64,000 bases of DNA from Acidobacteriota bacterium. Its GTDB lineage: Bacteria > Acidobacteriota > Vicinamibacteria > Vicinamibacterales > 2-12-FULL-66-21. Below are positions 26,451 to 35,530 of the stretch, in pieces (the first letter of the stretch is position 1; each line of letters begins with the position of its first letter). A program made the position numbers and the translations under genes. The stretch lies in assembly GCA_016184105.1 (NCBI GenBank), contig JACPDI010000014.1:30549-94548 (forward strand), given 5' to 3'. The notes under the pieces are model-generated. The model was not told the DNA's origin. It did no database searches and saw only the letters and a program-made list of their open reading frames with translations.

Positions 26451-28067
26451 ATGAGCATCAGTCGCAGAACGATGATCAAGGGCGTGGCCGGGGCGGCGCT
26501 GGGCGCTGTGGCCGGCGCCGTGTCCGCGCGCGCGCAGGTCAGCGGCGTCATGCCCGGCGGAGGCACCGTGCCGTTCCGCCTGCCGATGGGCGCGCTCCCC
26601 TATCTGGATCGCAACCAGTACGTACACAACATGGATGTTCATGCGTTCGTGCCCGGCCCGGAAACCGCCGGGGGCGAGCCGCTGATGAACATGTGGGCGA
26701 AGGGACGACAGCGCTTGCTCCCGGCCAGCGGCGGCTGGCTGGACATCACCGACCCGGTCAAGCCGGTCGAGGTGAAGGCGGGATCGATCCGCCTGCGGAA
26801 GATCTGCGTCGCGTACAACACGGCCCTGCGAAAGTGGATCGCCGTCGAGTCGGTGGAACCGCCCATGCCGCGGCACACGCCGAAGTACCCGCGCGGCCAG
26901 CACCACCGCGAATGGGTCGAGCAGACGACGCTCGCCTATAAGGGGCTGCGGGGGTTCCGGACCTACGACATTTCAGATCCGGCGCGGCCCGTCCTGCTGC
27001 AGGAGTTCGATACGGGACAGACCGGTTTCGGCACCCACACGAACTTCTACGACGGCGGGAAGTACGCGTTCCTCGACTGCGGCTGGGACGACCAGCTTCG
27101 CATGGAGAACCCGCAGCGCCCGTCGAGCAACGGCATCATGATCGTCGACATGGCCGATCCGGCCGCGGTCAGGGAGATGTCGCGCTGGTGGGTGCCGGGA
27201 CAGCGCGTCGGCGAGGAAGACGAATACAAGAAATACTGGTTCGCCGGCGACCAGTCCTCGTGGACCGGCGTGCACGGCGCGCCCACCGTGCCGAAGCGCA
27301 TCGAGGATGGCGGCAGGTACGGCTACGGCGGATTCGGCCACTTCGGCATGTTCGTGTTCGACTTCAGCGACGTGCGAAATCCGAAGCCCGCCGGCCGCCT
27401 GATGTACGACTTCGAGACCCTCGGCGGCATTCCGTATCACACCGTTGCGCCGGTCTTCGCCGACGCGGCCCACCCGCAGCTGCAGGATCTCGTCATCGGC
27501 ATGCCGGAAACCATCTACGGCGATTGCCGCGAGCCGTTCAAGACGCCGCTCATCATCAGCGTCAAGGATCCCGCGCACCCGCGCGTGGTCGGACGGTTCC
27601 CGCGGCCGATGCCGCCGAAGGAAGCCCCGTACGCCGACTTCTGCCAGGCGCGCGGGCGATTCGGCACGCACAACATCCAGGCCTGGGTCGCACCCGGGAC
27701 CGCTCGCCCCAACGTCGTCGTGATCACCTGGTTCAACGCCGGCATCCGCATCCACGACATCTCCGATCCCGCCCGGCCGAAGGAGCTTGCGTGGTTCGTT
27801 CCACGGCGCACCGGGGAGATGGACGACTACATGAGTTGGTACCGCGGGACGTCGGAGAACGTGTTCGTCGAGTGGGATCGCAACCTGATCTGGATCGGCA
27901 CGCACGAGGGGACGTACTGCCTCTCGAGCCCCGCGCTCGGCAAGCCGATCCTCGAACCGCGCCGGATCGAGCGGTGGACGGTGCCGCACGCCAACAGGGG
28001 CTGGGACGATCAGACGCCGACCAGCGTGTACTTCGGCCGAAGCCGACGCCAGTTCATCGGCAATTGA
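26451..28067 (+). CDS. Tat-exported LVIVD-repeat beta-propeller protein, copy 2
   Basis: 538 residues from an ATG preceded by GGAGG. The twin-arginine signal is MSISRRTMIKGVAGAALGAV. The domain layout matches copy 1 (GFRTYDISDPARPVLLQEF, GIMIVDMADPAAVREMSRW, MFVFDFSDVRNPKPAGRL, GIRIHDISDPARPKELAWF). Long identical blocks such as WFAGDQSSWTG, RYGYGGFGHFG and APYADFCQARGRFG show a tandem duplication. The last codons GGC AAT TGA lie in a 32-bp repeat also found at the end of an unrelated gene at 37.7 kb. It is the last gene of the plus-strand operon. Confidence 0.85.
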   Translation: MSISRRTMIKGVAGAALGAVAGAVSARAQVSGVMPGGGTVPFRLPMGALPYLDRNQYVHNMDVHAFVPGPETAGGEPLMNMWAKGRQRLLPASGGWLDITDPVKPVEVKAGSIRLRKICVAYNTALRKWIAVESVEPPMPRHTPKYPRGQHHREWVEQTTLAYKGLRGFRTYDISDPARPVLLQEFDTGQTGFGTHTNFYDGGKYAFLDCGWDDQLRMENPQRPSSNGIMIVDMADPAAVREMSRWWVPGQRVGEEDEYKKYWFAGDQSSWTGVHGAPTVPKRIEDGGRYGYGGFGHFGMFVFDFSDVRNPKPAGRLMYDFETLGGIPYHTVAPVFADAAHPQLQDLVIGMPETIYGDCREPFKTPLIISVKDPAHPRVVGRFPRPMPPKEAPYADFCQARGRFGTHNIQAWVAPGTARPNVVVITWFNAGIRIHDISDPARPKELAWFVPRRTGEMDDYMSWYRGTSENVFVEWDRNLIWIGTHEGTYCLSSPALGKPILEPRRIERWTVPHANRGWDDQTPTSVYFGRSRRQFIGN

Positions 28068-28142
28068 TAATCGGGGGATCGGGCAACGGCACAATCGGCA
28101 ATCGGATTATCGATCGTGCAATTCCCCGATCCCCGATCAATG
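28058..28142. repeat. Family B repeat and bidirectional hairpin between convergent genes
   Basis: A 32-bp unit (28058-28089, starting CGGCAATTGATAATCGGG) recurs with 28/32 identity at 37680-37711 on the other strand. Its TGA is the stop codon of the LVIVD gene. The right arm at 28120-28142 (CCCCGATCCCCGATCAAT) is an imperfect inverted copy of the left arm. The whole 85-bp element can therefore fold as a long hairpin and may terminate transcription in both directions. A further 10-bp direct repeat CAGGGGTCCT (28153-28162, 28166-28175) touches the ahcY stop codon. Confidence 0.75.
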
Positions 28143-28173
28143 CCCCGATGGGCAGGGGTCCTGGTCAGGGGTC

Positions 28174-29673
<1,500 letters not shown>

Positions 29674-29693
29674 CGTCTCTCCTCTAACGATTC

Positions 29694-29756
29694 ACCACGA
29701 AGGCCGCCAAGGCCACGAAGACGGGCACTGGTGTCCTGCTTCGTGCTCTTAGTGGT
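29694..29756. repeat. ACCACGAAG-type inverted repeat between regulator and ahcY
   Basis: Outer arms ACCAC (29694) and GTGGT (29752-29756), with inner CACGAAG and CTTCGTG, make an imperfect hairpin. The family resembles the common ACCACGAAG/GGCCACGAAG intergenic repeats of several high-GC phyla. The TAA stop of the upstream regulator gene (29749-29751) lies inside the right arm. Confidence 0.55.
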
Positions 29757-30699
29757 CTTTGGGATCCAAGACCCGGGCTGTCGCCACGAATAATGCCGGG
29801 CCCTTCGCGTCGGGCGCCGGCGGTAACGATCGAAATTTCGGCCGGCAGAACCCGGCCGCCTGCATCCACGTCGAGAGCTGGTCTTCCGGGAATCCCAGCC
29901 AGACGTGGCCCATCTGCTGTTTATATTCCTCCCGGTCGTGCGGCCACATGTCCACGATGAGCAGGGTGCCGCCCGGCTTGACCGCGCGGGCGGCCTCGCG
30001 CAGCGCCGCCGCCGGATCCGGCAGGTGGTGCAGCACCAGGACCGCGAGTGCGACATCCACCGACGCGTCCTCCAGCGGGAGCGATTCCAGCTCGCCGCGC
30101 CGCAGCTCCACGTTCGCATGATCGCGCAGCCGCTTGCGGGCCGCGGCCAGCATCTCGGTCGACCCGTCAACCGCAATCACGCGCGCCACGTTCGGCGCGA
30201 GCACGGCGGCAACCTGCCCCGTCCCGCAGCCGAGATCGGCGACCACCCGCCGGGGGTCGAGCAGGCCGAGAAGAGCGAAGACGTAAAACTCGCTGCCGAA
30301 CAATTCGTCGCGCAGCTTGTCCCACTGCCCCGCCGCGGTGGCGAAGAACTCCTGCGACGCGGTGCGACGCCGCGTGAGCGCTGACGCCAGGCGCCGCGCA
30401 TCCTGCCCGGCCGCCGGCAGCGTCATCACGTGCTCGCGGACGACGTGCCAGAGCCGCCGCGGCCCCGTGCCGTTGTCGCGCAGCGTGAGCGTGTAGAACC
30501 GGCTCGTCCCGTCCTTCCGCGACGCCACCCAGCCGGCATCCCCCAGCACTTTCAGGTGCCGGCTCACCGTGGACTGCGGCAGCTGCAGAACGCTGCAAAT
30601 CTCCGACACCGTCAGCTCGTGCCGCTCCAGCACGACGAGCATGCGGGTGCGGACAAGATCGCTCAGCGCCGAGAGGTCGTCCAGGAGGCCAGCCGTCAC
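29749..30699 (-). CDS. ArsR-type repressor fused to a SAM-dependent methyltransferase domain
   Basis: 316 residues from a GTG. Residues about 5-85 are an ArsR winged helix (LSALSDLVRTRMLVVLERHELTVSEICSVLQLPQSTVSRHL). Residues about 140-300 are a class I methyltransferase (VVADLGCGTGQVAAVL, VDGSTEMLAAARKRL, LVLHHLPDPAAALREAARAV). ArsR-methyltransferase fusions often neighbour ahcY, metK or metH. The methyltransferase domain probably binds SAM or SAH as an effector, like the functionally analogous SahR regulators. Being directly upstream of ahcY supports control of the methyl cycle. Catalytic methylation is possible but not needed for sensing. Confidence 0.88.
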   Translation of the reverse strand: MTAGLLDDLSALSDLVRTRMLVVLERHELTVSEICSVLQLPQSTVSRHLKVLGDAGWVASRKDGTSRFYTLTLRDNGTGPRRLWHVVREHVMTLPAAGQDARRLASALTRRRTASQEFFATAAGQWDKLRDELFGSEFYVFALLGLLDPRRVVADLGCGTGQVAAVLAPNVARVIAVDGSTEMLAAARKRLRDHANVELRRGELESLPLEDASVDVALAVLVLHHLPDPAAALREAARAVKPGGTLLIVDMWPHDREEYKQQMGHVWLGFPEDQLSTWMQAAGFCRPKFRSLPPAPDAKGPALFVATARVLDPKDH

Positions 30700-30710
30700 T
30701 GCATCTATAT

Positions 30711-30726
30711 ATCCGGATTAACGGAT
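30711..30726. promoter_or_regulatory. Candidate ArsR-family operator (inverted repeat)
   Basis: ATCCG-GATTAA-CGGAT is an exact 5-bp inverted repeat with an AT-rich centre, 12 bases upstream of the GTG start of the ArsR-methyltransferase gene. ArsR repressors bind this type of short dyad overlapping their own promoter. An adjacent TATATA (30706-30711) may be the -10 box. Function is inferred from position. Confidence 0.45.
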
Positions 30727-30734
30727 GAAATCAA

Positions 30735-30782
30735 CCCTCCCACCCTCCCACCCTCCAATCCCCCAATCCTCCAATCCTCAAG
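30735..30782. repeat. Octanucleotide tandem repeat, six units
   Basis: Six successive 8-mers of the type CCCTCCCA/TCCTCCAA run from 30735 to 30782, strongly C-rich on this strand. The rest of the 250-base gap before the flavoprotein gene (30783-30952) shows no recognisable element. Confidence 0.8.
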
Positions 30783-30952
30783 TTCCTGTGTCGGATTGTC
30801 GGCGCGTCAGGCGCCAGCCGTCTGAGTCTAAATCTCTGAATATTGGGTGTTTAGACCTGCCAACCCGTCTTGCGACGTGGCACCTTCGTTGCCTGAGGAG
30901 TACCGCCGGTTATCCGTCTGCCAGAAAGTCGGCATTCAGTGGAGGGCCCTTC

Positions 30953-31801
30953 GTGGCACGCATTCTCAGCATCAGTTCTCTCGCGCCGGGCGTTTCGCGC
31001 CTGTGGCTCGACGCGCCGCCCATCGCGAAAAAGCGCCAGCCGGGCCAGTTCGTCATCCTCCGGATCGACGAGCAGGGCGAGCGCATCCCCCTCACCATTG
31101 CCGACGTGGACGTCGCGCGCGGCGCCATCTCCGTCATCGTGCAGGCCGTCGGCAAGTCGACGCGCCAGCTCTGCGCGATGCACGGGGGAGACGACGTGCT
31201 CGACGTGGTTGGGCCGCTGGGGCTGCCGACGCACATCGGCGAGCGCGAGCAGGTGTGCTGCGTCGGCGGCGGCATCGGCACGGCGGTCGTCTACCCCATC
31301 GCGCGCGGCGTGAAGGACAAGGGAGGCAAGGTCGTCGCGATTATCGGCGGGCGCTCGAAGGATCTCGTCATCCTCGAACAGGAGCTGCGCCAGATCGCCG
31401 ACGACGTCATCGTCACCACCGACGACGGGAGCTACGGGCGCAAGGGGCTGGTCACCCACGCGCTCCAGGATTTGATCGAGAAAGGCCACGCGTTCGACAA
31501 CGTCGTCGCCGTCGGGCCGATCCGCATGATGCAGGCGGTCTGCGACCTCACCCGGCCGCTGAAGCTGCGGACGACGGTGAGCCTCAACCCCGTGATGGTG
31601 GACGGCACCGGCATGTGCGGCGGGTGCCGCGTCACGGTCGGCGGCCAGCAGAAATTCGTGTGCGTGGACGGACCCGAGTTCGACGGCCACGAGGTCAACT
31701 TCGCGGAGCTGGCAGCACGCCTCGAGGCGTATCGCGACCAGGAACGCGCGTCGATGGAGCGGATGCAGCAGATGTCCGCCGTCGGCATGGAGGCGTGGTA
31801 G
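30953..31801 (+). CDS. Ferredoxin:NADP oxidoreductase / sulfide dehydrogenase subunit, NfnA/SudB-like
   Basis: 282 residues from a GTG preceded by GGAGGG. The protein has an FAD-binding beta-barrel (PGQFVILRIDEQGERIPLTI, RxxS-type), an NAD(P)-binding module (QVCCVGGGIGTAVVYPIARG) and a C-terminal [2Fe-2S] site (GTGMCGGCRVTVGG...FVC). This is the small subunit of NADH-dependent ferredoxin:NADP oxidoreductase or of SudAB, normally paired with a GltD-like large subunit, which is the next gene five bases on. In this operon it would link reduced ferredoxin from the 2-oxoacid oxidoreductase to NAD(P)H. Bifurcation versus simple transfer cannot be decided from sequence. Confidence 0.88.
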   Translation: MARILSISSLAPGVSRLWLDAPPIAKKRQPGQFVILRIDEQGERIPLTIADVDVARGAISVIVQAVGKSTRQLCAMHGGDDVLDVVGPLGLPTHIGEREQVCCVGGGIGTAVVYPIARGVKDKGGKVVAIIGGRSKDLVILEQELRQIADDVIVTTDDGSYGRKGLVTHALQDLIEKGHAFDNVVAVGPIRMMQAVCDLTRPLKLRTTVSLNPVMVDGTGMCGGCRVTVGGQQKFVCVDGPEFDGHEVNFAELAARLEAYRDQERASMERMQQMSAVGMEAW

Positions 31802-31806
31802 GAACG

Positions 31807-33225
31807 ATGGCGAAAAAGGTTGGACGCAAGACGCGCCTGCCGATGCCCTGCGCGGATCCGCACGAGCGGGCCCGCGCGTTCACGGAGGTGGCGCTCGGCT
31901 ACGAAACGGCGATGGCCGTCGAGGAAGCGGACCGCTGCATCGTCTGCAAGAACCGGCCGTGCATCGCGGGCTGCCCGGTCGAGATCGACATCCCGAAGTT
32001 CGTCGAGCAGATCGCGCAGAAGGATTTCGAGGGGGCCTGGCGCACGCTGACCGACAAGAACGTCCTGCCTGCCATCTGCGGCCGCGTCTGCCCGCAGGAA
32101 GAACAGTGCGAGCAGAAGTGCACGCTCGGCGTGAAGTTCGAGCCGGTCGCGATCGGACGGCTCGAGCGGTTCGCCGCCGATTACGCCGCGGCGGCGGGGC
32201 TCAAGAGCGACGCGCCCGTGGAGAGTCCCACGGGCCGGTCGATCGCGATCGTCGGCTCCGGACCGGCCGGGCTGACCGCGGCGGCCGACCTCGCGCGCCT
32301 GGGCCACCGGGTGACGATTTTCGAGGCGCTGCACAAGCCCGGGGGGGTGCTGATGTACGGCATCCCCGAATTCCGGCTGCCGAAGGACATCGTCCAGCAG
32401 GAGATCGAGACGCTGCGCGACCTCGGCGTCGAGATCAAGTGCAACCACGTCATCGGCCGGACCTTCACGATCGACGAGCTGATGGTGGAGCTGGGGTACG
32501 ACGCCGTGTTCGTCGCGACCGGCGCCGGGCTGCCGCACTTCCCGAAGATTCCCGGCGTGAACCTGATCGGCGTCTACTCCGCCAACGAGTACCTGACGCG
32601 CTCCAACCTGATGAAGGCGTACCGGTTCCCTGAGTACGACACGCCCATCATCCGCGGGAAGCACGTGGCGGTGATTGGCGGAGGCAACACGGCGATGGAC
32701 GCGGTCCGGACGTCGCTGCGGCTCGGCGCGGACCGCGCGTACCTGATCTACCGGCGGTCGCGAACGGAGATGCCCGCGCGGCACGAGGAAGTCGAGCACG
32801 CCGAGGAAGAAGGGGTGCAGATCGAAATGCTCGCGGCCCCGGTGGCCGTGCTCGGCGACGAGAAGAACCGCGTGCGCGAGATTCGCTGCACCCGGATGGA
32901 ACTGGGGGAGCCGGACGCATCCGGCCGCCGTTCGCCGATCGAGATCACGGGCTCCGAGTTCGAGCTCGCGGTCGACACGGTCGTGTTCGCCGTCGGCCAG
33001 GGTGCGAACCCCCTGATCCGGCAGACGACGCCGGACCTGCCGACGAACAAATGGGGCAACCTCATCGCCGACGACCGCACGGGCGCGACAACGAAGAAGG
33101 GCGTTTTTGCCGGCGGCGACATCGTCACGGGCGGCGCAACCGTCATTTCCGCGATGGGCGCGGGGCGCCGTGCCGCGCGCGCGATCGATCGATATCTCGC
33201 CAACCCGCTTCCAGACGGAGCGTAG
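31807..33225 (+). CDS. GltD/NfnB-like flavoprotein (NADPH-dependent oxidoreductase large subunit)
   Basis: 472 residues. The N-terminal region carries Cys clusters for two [4Fe-4S] centres (CIVCKNRPCIAGCPV and CGRCPQEE-type with C...CEQKC). FAD- and NAD(P)-binding domains follow (SIAIVGSGPAGLTAAADLA, HVAVIGGGNTAMDAVRTSLR), and the protein ends with the GltD GGDIVTGGATVI motif. It is homologous to the small subunit of glutamate synthase and to NfnB/SudA. No GltB partner is present; the partner is the FAD/[2Fe-2S] subunit encoded upstream. It lies between that gene and porC and probably exchanges electrons with ferredoxin. Confidence 0.92.
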   Translation: MAKKVGRKTRLPMPCADPHERARAFTEVALGYETAMAVEEADRCIVCKNRPCIAGCPVEIDIPKFVEQIAQKDFEGAWRTLTDKNVLPAICGRVCPQEEQCEQKCTLGVKFEPVAIGRLERFAADYAAAAGLKSDAPVESPTGRSIAIVGSGPAGLTAAADLARLGHRVTIFEALHKPGGVLMYGIPEFRLPKDIVQQEIETLRDLGVEIKCNHVIGRTFTIDELMVELGYDAVFVATGAGLPHFPKIPGVNLIGVYSANEYLTRSNLMKAYRFPEYDTPIIRGKHVAVIGGGNTAMDAVRTSLRLGADRAYLIYRRSRTEMPARHEEVEHAEEEGVQIEMLAAPVAVLGDEKNRVREIRCTRMELGEPDASGRRSPIEITGSEFELAVDTVVFAVGQGANPLIRQTTPDLPTNKWGNLIADDRTGATTKKGVFAGGDIVTGGATVISAMGAGRRAARAIDRYLANPLPDGA

Positions 33226-33227
33226 CC

Positions 33228-33797
33228 ATGCTCGCAGTCAGGTTTCACGGCCGGGGAGGGCAGGGAACCGTCATCGCGTCGAAGCTGCTGGCCTGCGCGA
33301 TGTTCCGCGAAGGATGGCAGGTCCAGGCGTTTCCCGCGTTCGGCGCGGAGCGCAGCGGCGCGCCCGTGGCCGCGTTCCTCCGGGCGGATCGCGATCCGAT
33401 CACGATCCACTACCAGGTGTACGAGCCGGATCACGTGGTCGTGCTCGATGCCGTGCTGCTCGGCACGATTGACGTCACCGCCGGCCTGAAGCCGGGCGGA
33501 ACGATTCTCGTCAATACGCTCAAGAAGCCGGAGGAGCTGAAGCTGCCCGACCGGTTCGTGGTGGGTACGTGCGACGCCACCGGCATCGCGCTCCGGCACG
33601 GCCTCGGCTCGCGTACCACGCCGATCGTCAACACCGCGATCGTGGGCGCGTGGGCGGCGCTGACCGGCGCGGTCGGCATCGAGGCGGTCGTCGCGGAAGT
33701 GCCGGCGCTCGTGCCGATCAAACCGGAGGCGAACGTGGCGGCGGCGAAGGATGCCGCCCGGGCAGTGCTGGCACTCAGCGCCCGGCACCGCACATAG
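33228..33797 (+). CDS. porC: 2-oxoacid:ferredoxin oxidoreductase, gamma subunit
   Basis: 189 residues of the PorC/VorC/KorC type: VRFHGRGGQGTVIASKLLA at the N-terminus and FPAFGAERSGAPVAAFLR in the core. It forms part of the CoA-binding region in pyruvate or branched-chain 2-oxoacid:ferredoxin oxidoreductases. The start ATG lies three bases after the flavoprotein stop. The C-terminal tail SARHRT and the TAG stop lie in a heptameric repeat tract (33771-33833), so the last residues may be repeat-derived. Confidence 0.92.
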   Translation: MLAVRFHGRGGQGTVIASKLLACAMFREGWQVQAFPAFGAERSGAPVAAFLRADRDPITIHYQVYEPDHVVVLDAVLLGTIDVTAGLKPGGTILVNTLKKPEELKLPDRFVVGTCDATGIALRHGLGSRTTPIVNTAIVGAWAALTGAVGIEAVVAEVPALVPIKPEANVAAAKDAARAVLALSARHRT

Positions 33798-33833
33798 CAC
33801 CGAGCACCCGGCACCGAGCGTCGAGCACTTCAA
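33771..33833. repeat. Heptanucleotide tandem repeat spanning the porC stop codon
   Basis: Nine 7-mers (GCACTCA, GCGCCCG, GCACCGC, ACATAGC, ACCGAGC, ACCCGGC, ACCGAGC, GTCGAGC, ACTTCAA) follow each other in constant phase. The TAG of porC is in the fourth unit. The tract covers most of the 47-base gap to the next gene. Confidence 0.7.
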
Positions 33834-33844
33834 GGGACACCCAT

Positions 33845-35530
33845 ATGGCCCGTATCTCAACGATAGACGACGTCCCGGCTGGAACGCCGATGGCGGTCTC
33901 GCTCCGGAGCACGCGCGAGCTGGTCACGGGCAACTGGCGGACGTTCCGCCCCGTCTGGACGACGCGGCCGTCGCCGTGCAACCTCGATTGCCCCGCCGGC
34001 ACGGACGTGCGCGCGTACCTGCGACACGTCGCGGACGGACAGTTCGAAGAGGCGTGGCGAACGATCCTCGAGCACAACCCGCTGCCCGGGATCTGCGGGC
34101 GCGTGTGTTATCACCCGTGCGAGCGCCACTGCAATCGCCAGGGGCTCGATTCCGCGGTTGCGGTGCACGCGATCGAGCGCGCGATCGGCGACGAGGCGCG
34201 CCGCCTCAGGTTGCAGGTCGAGCGCCCTGCTCCGTCGAACCACGCGCGTCGCGTCGCGATCATCGGCGCGGGCCCGGCGGGCATCAGCTGCGCGTACCAC
34301 CTCGCGCTGCGCGGCCACCTGCCCACCATGTTCGACGCCATGCCGGAAGCCGGAGGCATGCTGCGGTACGGGATTCCTCCTTACCGGTTGCCCCGCGAGG
34401 TGCTCGACGCGGAGCTGGAGACGCTCTGGCGCCTGGGCGTTGCCTTCCAGGGCAGCGCACGTTTCGGCGAGTCGTTGCGCTGGGAGGACCTGAATCCGTA
34501 CGCCGCGGTGTTTGTCGCCGTTGGCGCGAATCGCTCCCGCGAGGCGCGGGTGCCGGGCGACAACCTGGCCGGCGTCCGCTCCGGCCTCGAGTTCCTGCGC
34601 GCGGCGAATGCCGGCACGGAGACCGCGCTCTCGGGAGCGGCCGTGGTCATCGGCGGCGGCAACACCGCGATGGACGCGGCGCGAACCGCGCTTCGCCTCG
34701 GCGCCGCCCCCGTCACCGTCGCCTATCGCCGGTCGCGGGAGCACATGCCCGCCCACCCCGACGAGATCGCGCAGGCCGAAGCCGAAGGCATCGAGTTCAT
34801 CTTCGAGGTGGCGCCCTCCGGGTTCGTGAACGGCAGGGGACGCCTGAGCGGCGTCGAGCTGCGGCGCATGCGTCTCGGGTCGCCGGACGCGAGCGGGCGG
34901 CCGCGGCCGGAGCCGGTCCCCGGATCGGAGTTCCGGCTGGACGCGGCCCATGCCTTCACCGCGATCGGCGAAGACGTGGAGGTCGATCCGTTCGCGCAGG
35001 TGATCGACACGCACGGCGGCCGCCTCTACGCCGACGCCTGGGGCCGGACGACGCGGCCGGCGGTATTTGCGGGCGGCGACGCGGCGACGGGGGCCGGCAT
35101 GGTGGTCAACGCCATCGGATCGGGCCGCGTGGCCGCCGACGCGATCGACGCGTGGCTTGCCGGGCGCGATCCGGTGGAGCTGGGGCACGCCGAACGCGTC
35201 GGGCCGTCCGAGGTGAATCTGTTCTACTTCCGGCCCTCCGCGCGCGCCACGCAGGCGCACCTCCCGCGCGAGCAGGCGGTGCGCGTGATGGACGAGGTCG
35301 TCCAGGGACTCGATGCGCTCGCCGCGACGCGCGAGGCGCTCCGCTGCCTCACGTGCGGCACCTGCACCGAGTGCGACAACTGCCTGGTGTTCTGCCCCGA
35401 CGCGGCCGTCCGCCATGACGCGCGATCGGGGACGTACAGCGCGGATACGCTGCACTGCAAGGGATGCGGCATTTGCGTTGCCGAGTGCCCGCGCGGCGCG
35501 ATCGTGCTCGCGCCGGAGGAGCAGCGATGA
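33845..35530 (+). CDS. GltD-type flavoprotein fused to a ferredoxin-like 2x[4Fe-4S] domain
   Basis: 561 residues. The N-terminal Cys-rich module (CNLDCPAGTDVRAYLR, CGRVCYHPCERHCNRQG) and the FAD and NAD(P) domains (VAIIGAGPAGISCAYHLA, VVIGGGNTAMDAARTALR, FAGGDAATGAGMVVNAIG) match GltD-type proteins. The last 60 residues hold two [4Fe-4S] clusters (CLTCGTCTECDNCLVFCPD and CKGCGICVAECPRG), as in the PorD subunit. It therefore probably replaces PorD and transfers electrons from the ThDP site towards NAD(P) or ferredoxin. porA starts within its stop codon (ATGA). Confidence 0.9.
   Translation: MARISTIDDVPAGTPMAVSLRSTRELVTGNWRTFRPVWTTRPSPCNLDCPAGTDVRAYLRHVADGQFEEAWRTILEHNPLPGICGRVCYHPCERHCNRQGLDSAVAVHAIERAIGDEARRLRLQVERPAPSNHARRVAIIGAGPAGISCAYHLALRGHLPTMFDAMPEAGGMLRYGIPPYRLPREVLDAELETLWRLGVAFQGSARFGESLRWEDLNPYAAVFVAVGANRSREARVPGDNLAGVRSGLEFLRAANAGTETALSGAAVVIGGGNTAMDAARTALRLGAAPVTVAYRRSREHMPAHPDEIAQAEAEGIEFIFEVAPSGFVNGRGRLSGVELRRMRLGSPDASGRPRPEPVPGSEFRLDAAHAFTAIGEDVEVDPFAQVIDTHGGRLYADAWGRTTRPAVFAGGDAATGAGMVVNAIGSGRVAADAIDAWLAGRDPVELGHAERVGPSEVNLFYFRPSARATQAHLPREQAVRVMDEVVQGLDALAATREALRCLTCGTCTECDNCLVFCPDAAVRHDARSGTYSADTLHCKGCGICVAECPRGAIVLAPEEQR

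Noticed and set aside
29674..29748. Possible SAH riboswitch upstream of ahcY
   Set aside because: The gap is only 75 bases, is occupied by an inverted repeat and shows no recognisable SAH-aptamer core.
33771..33833. Heptameric tract as a possible CRISPR array
   Set aside because: The units are 7 bp and contiguous, with no spacers and no cas genes.
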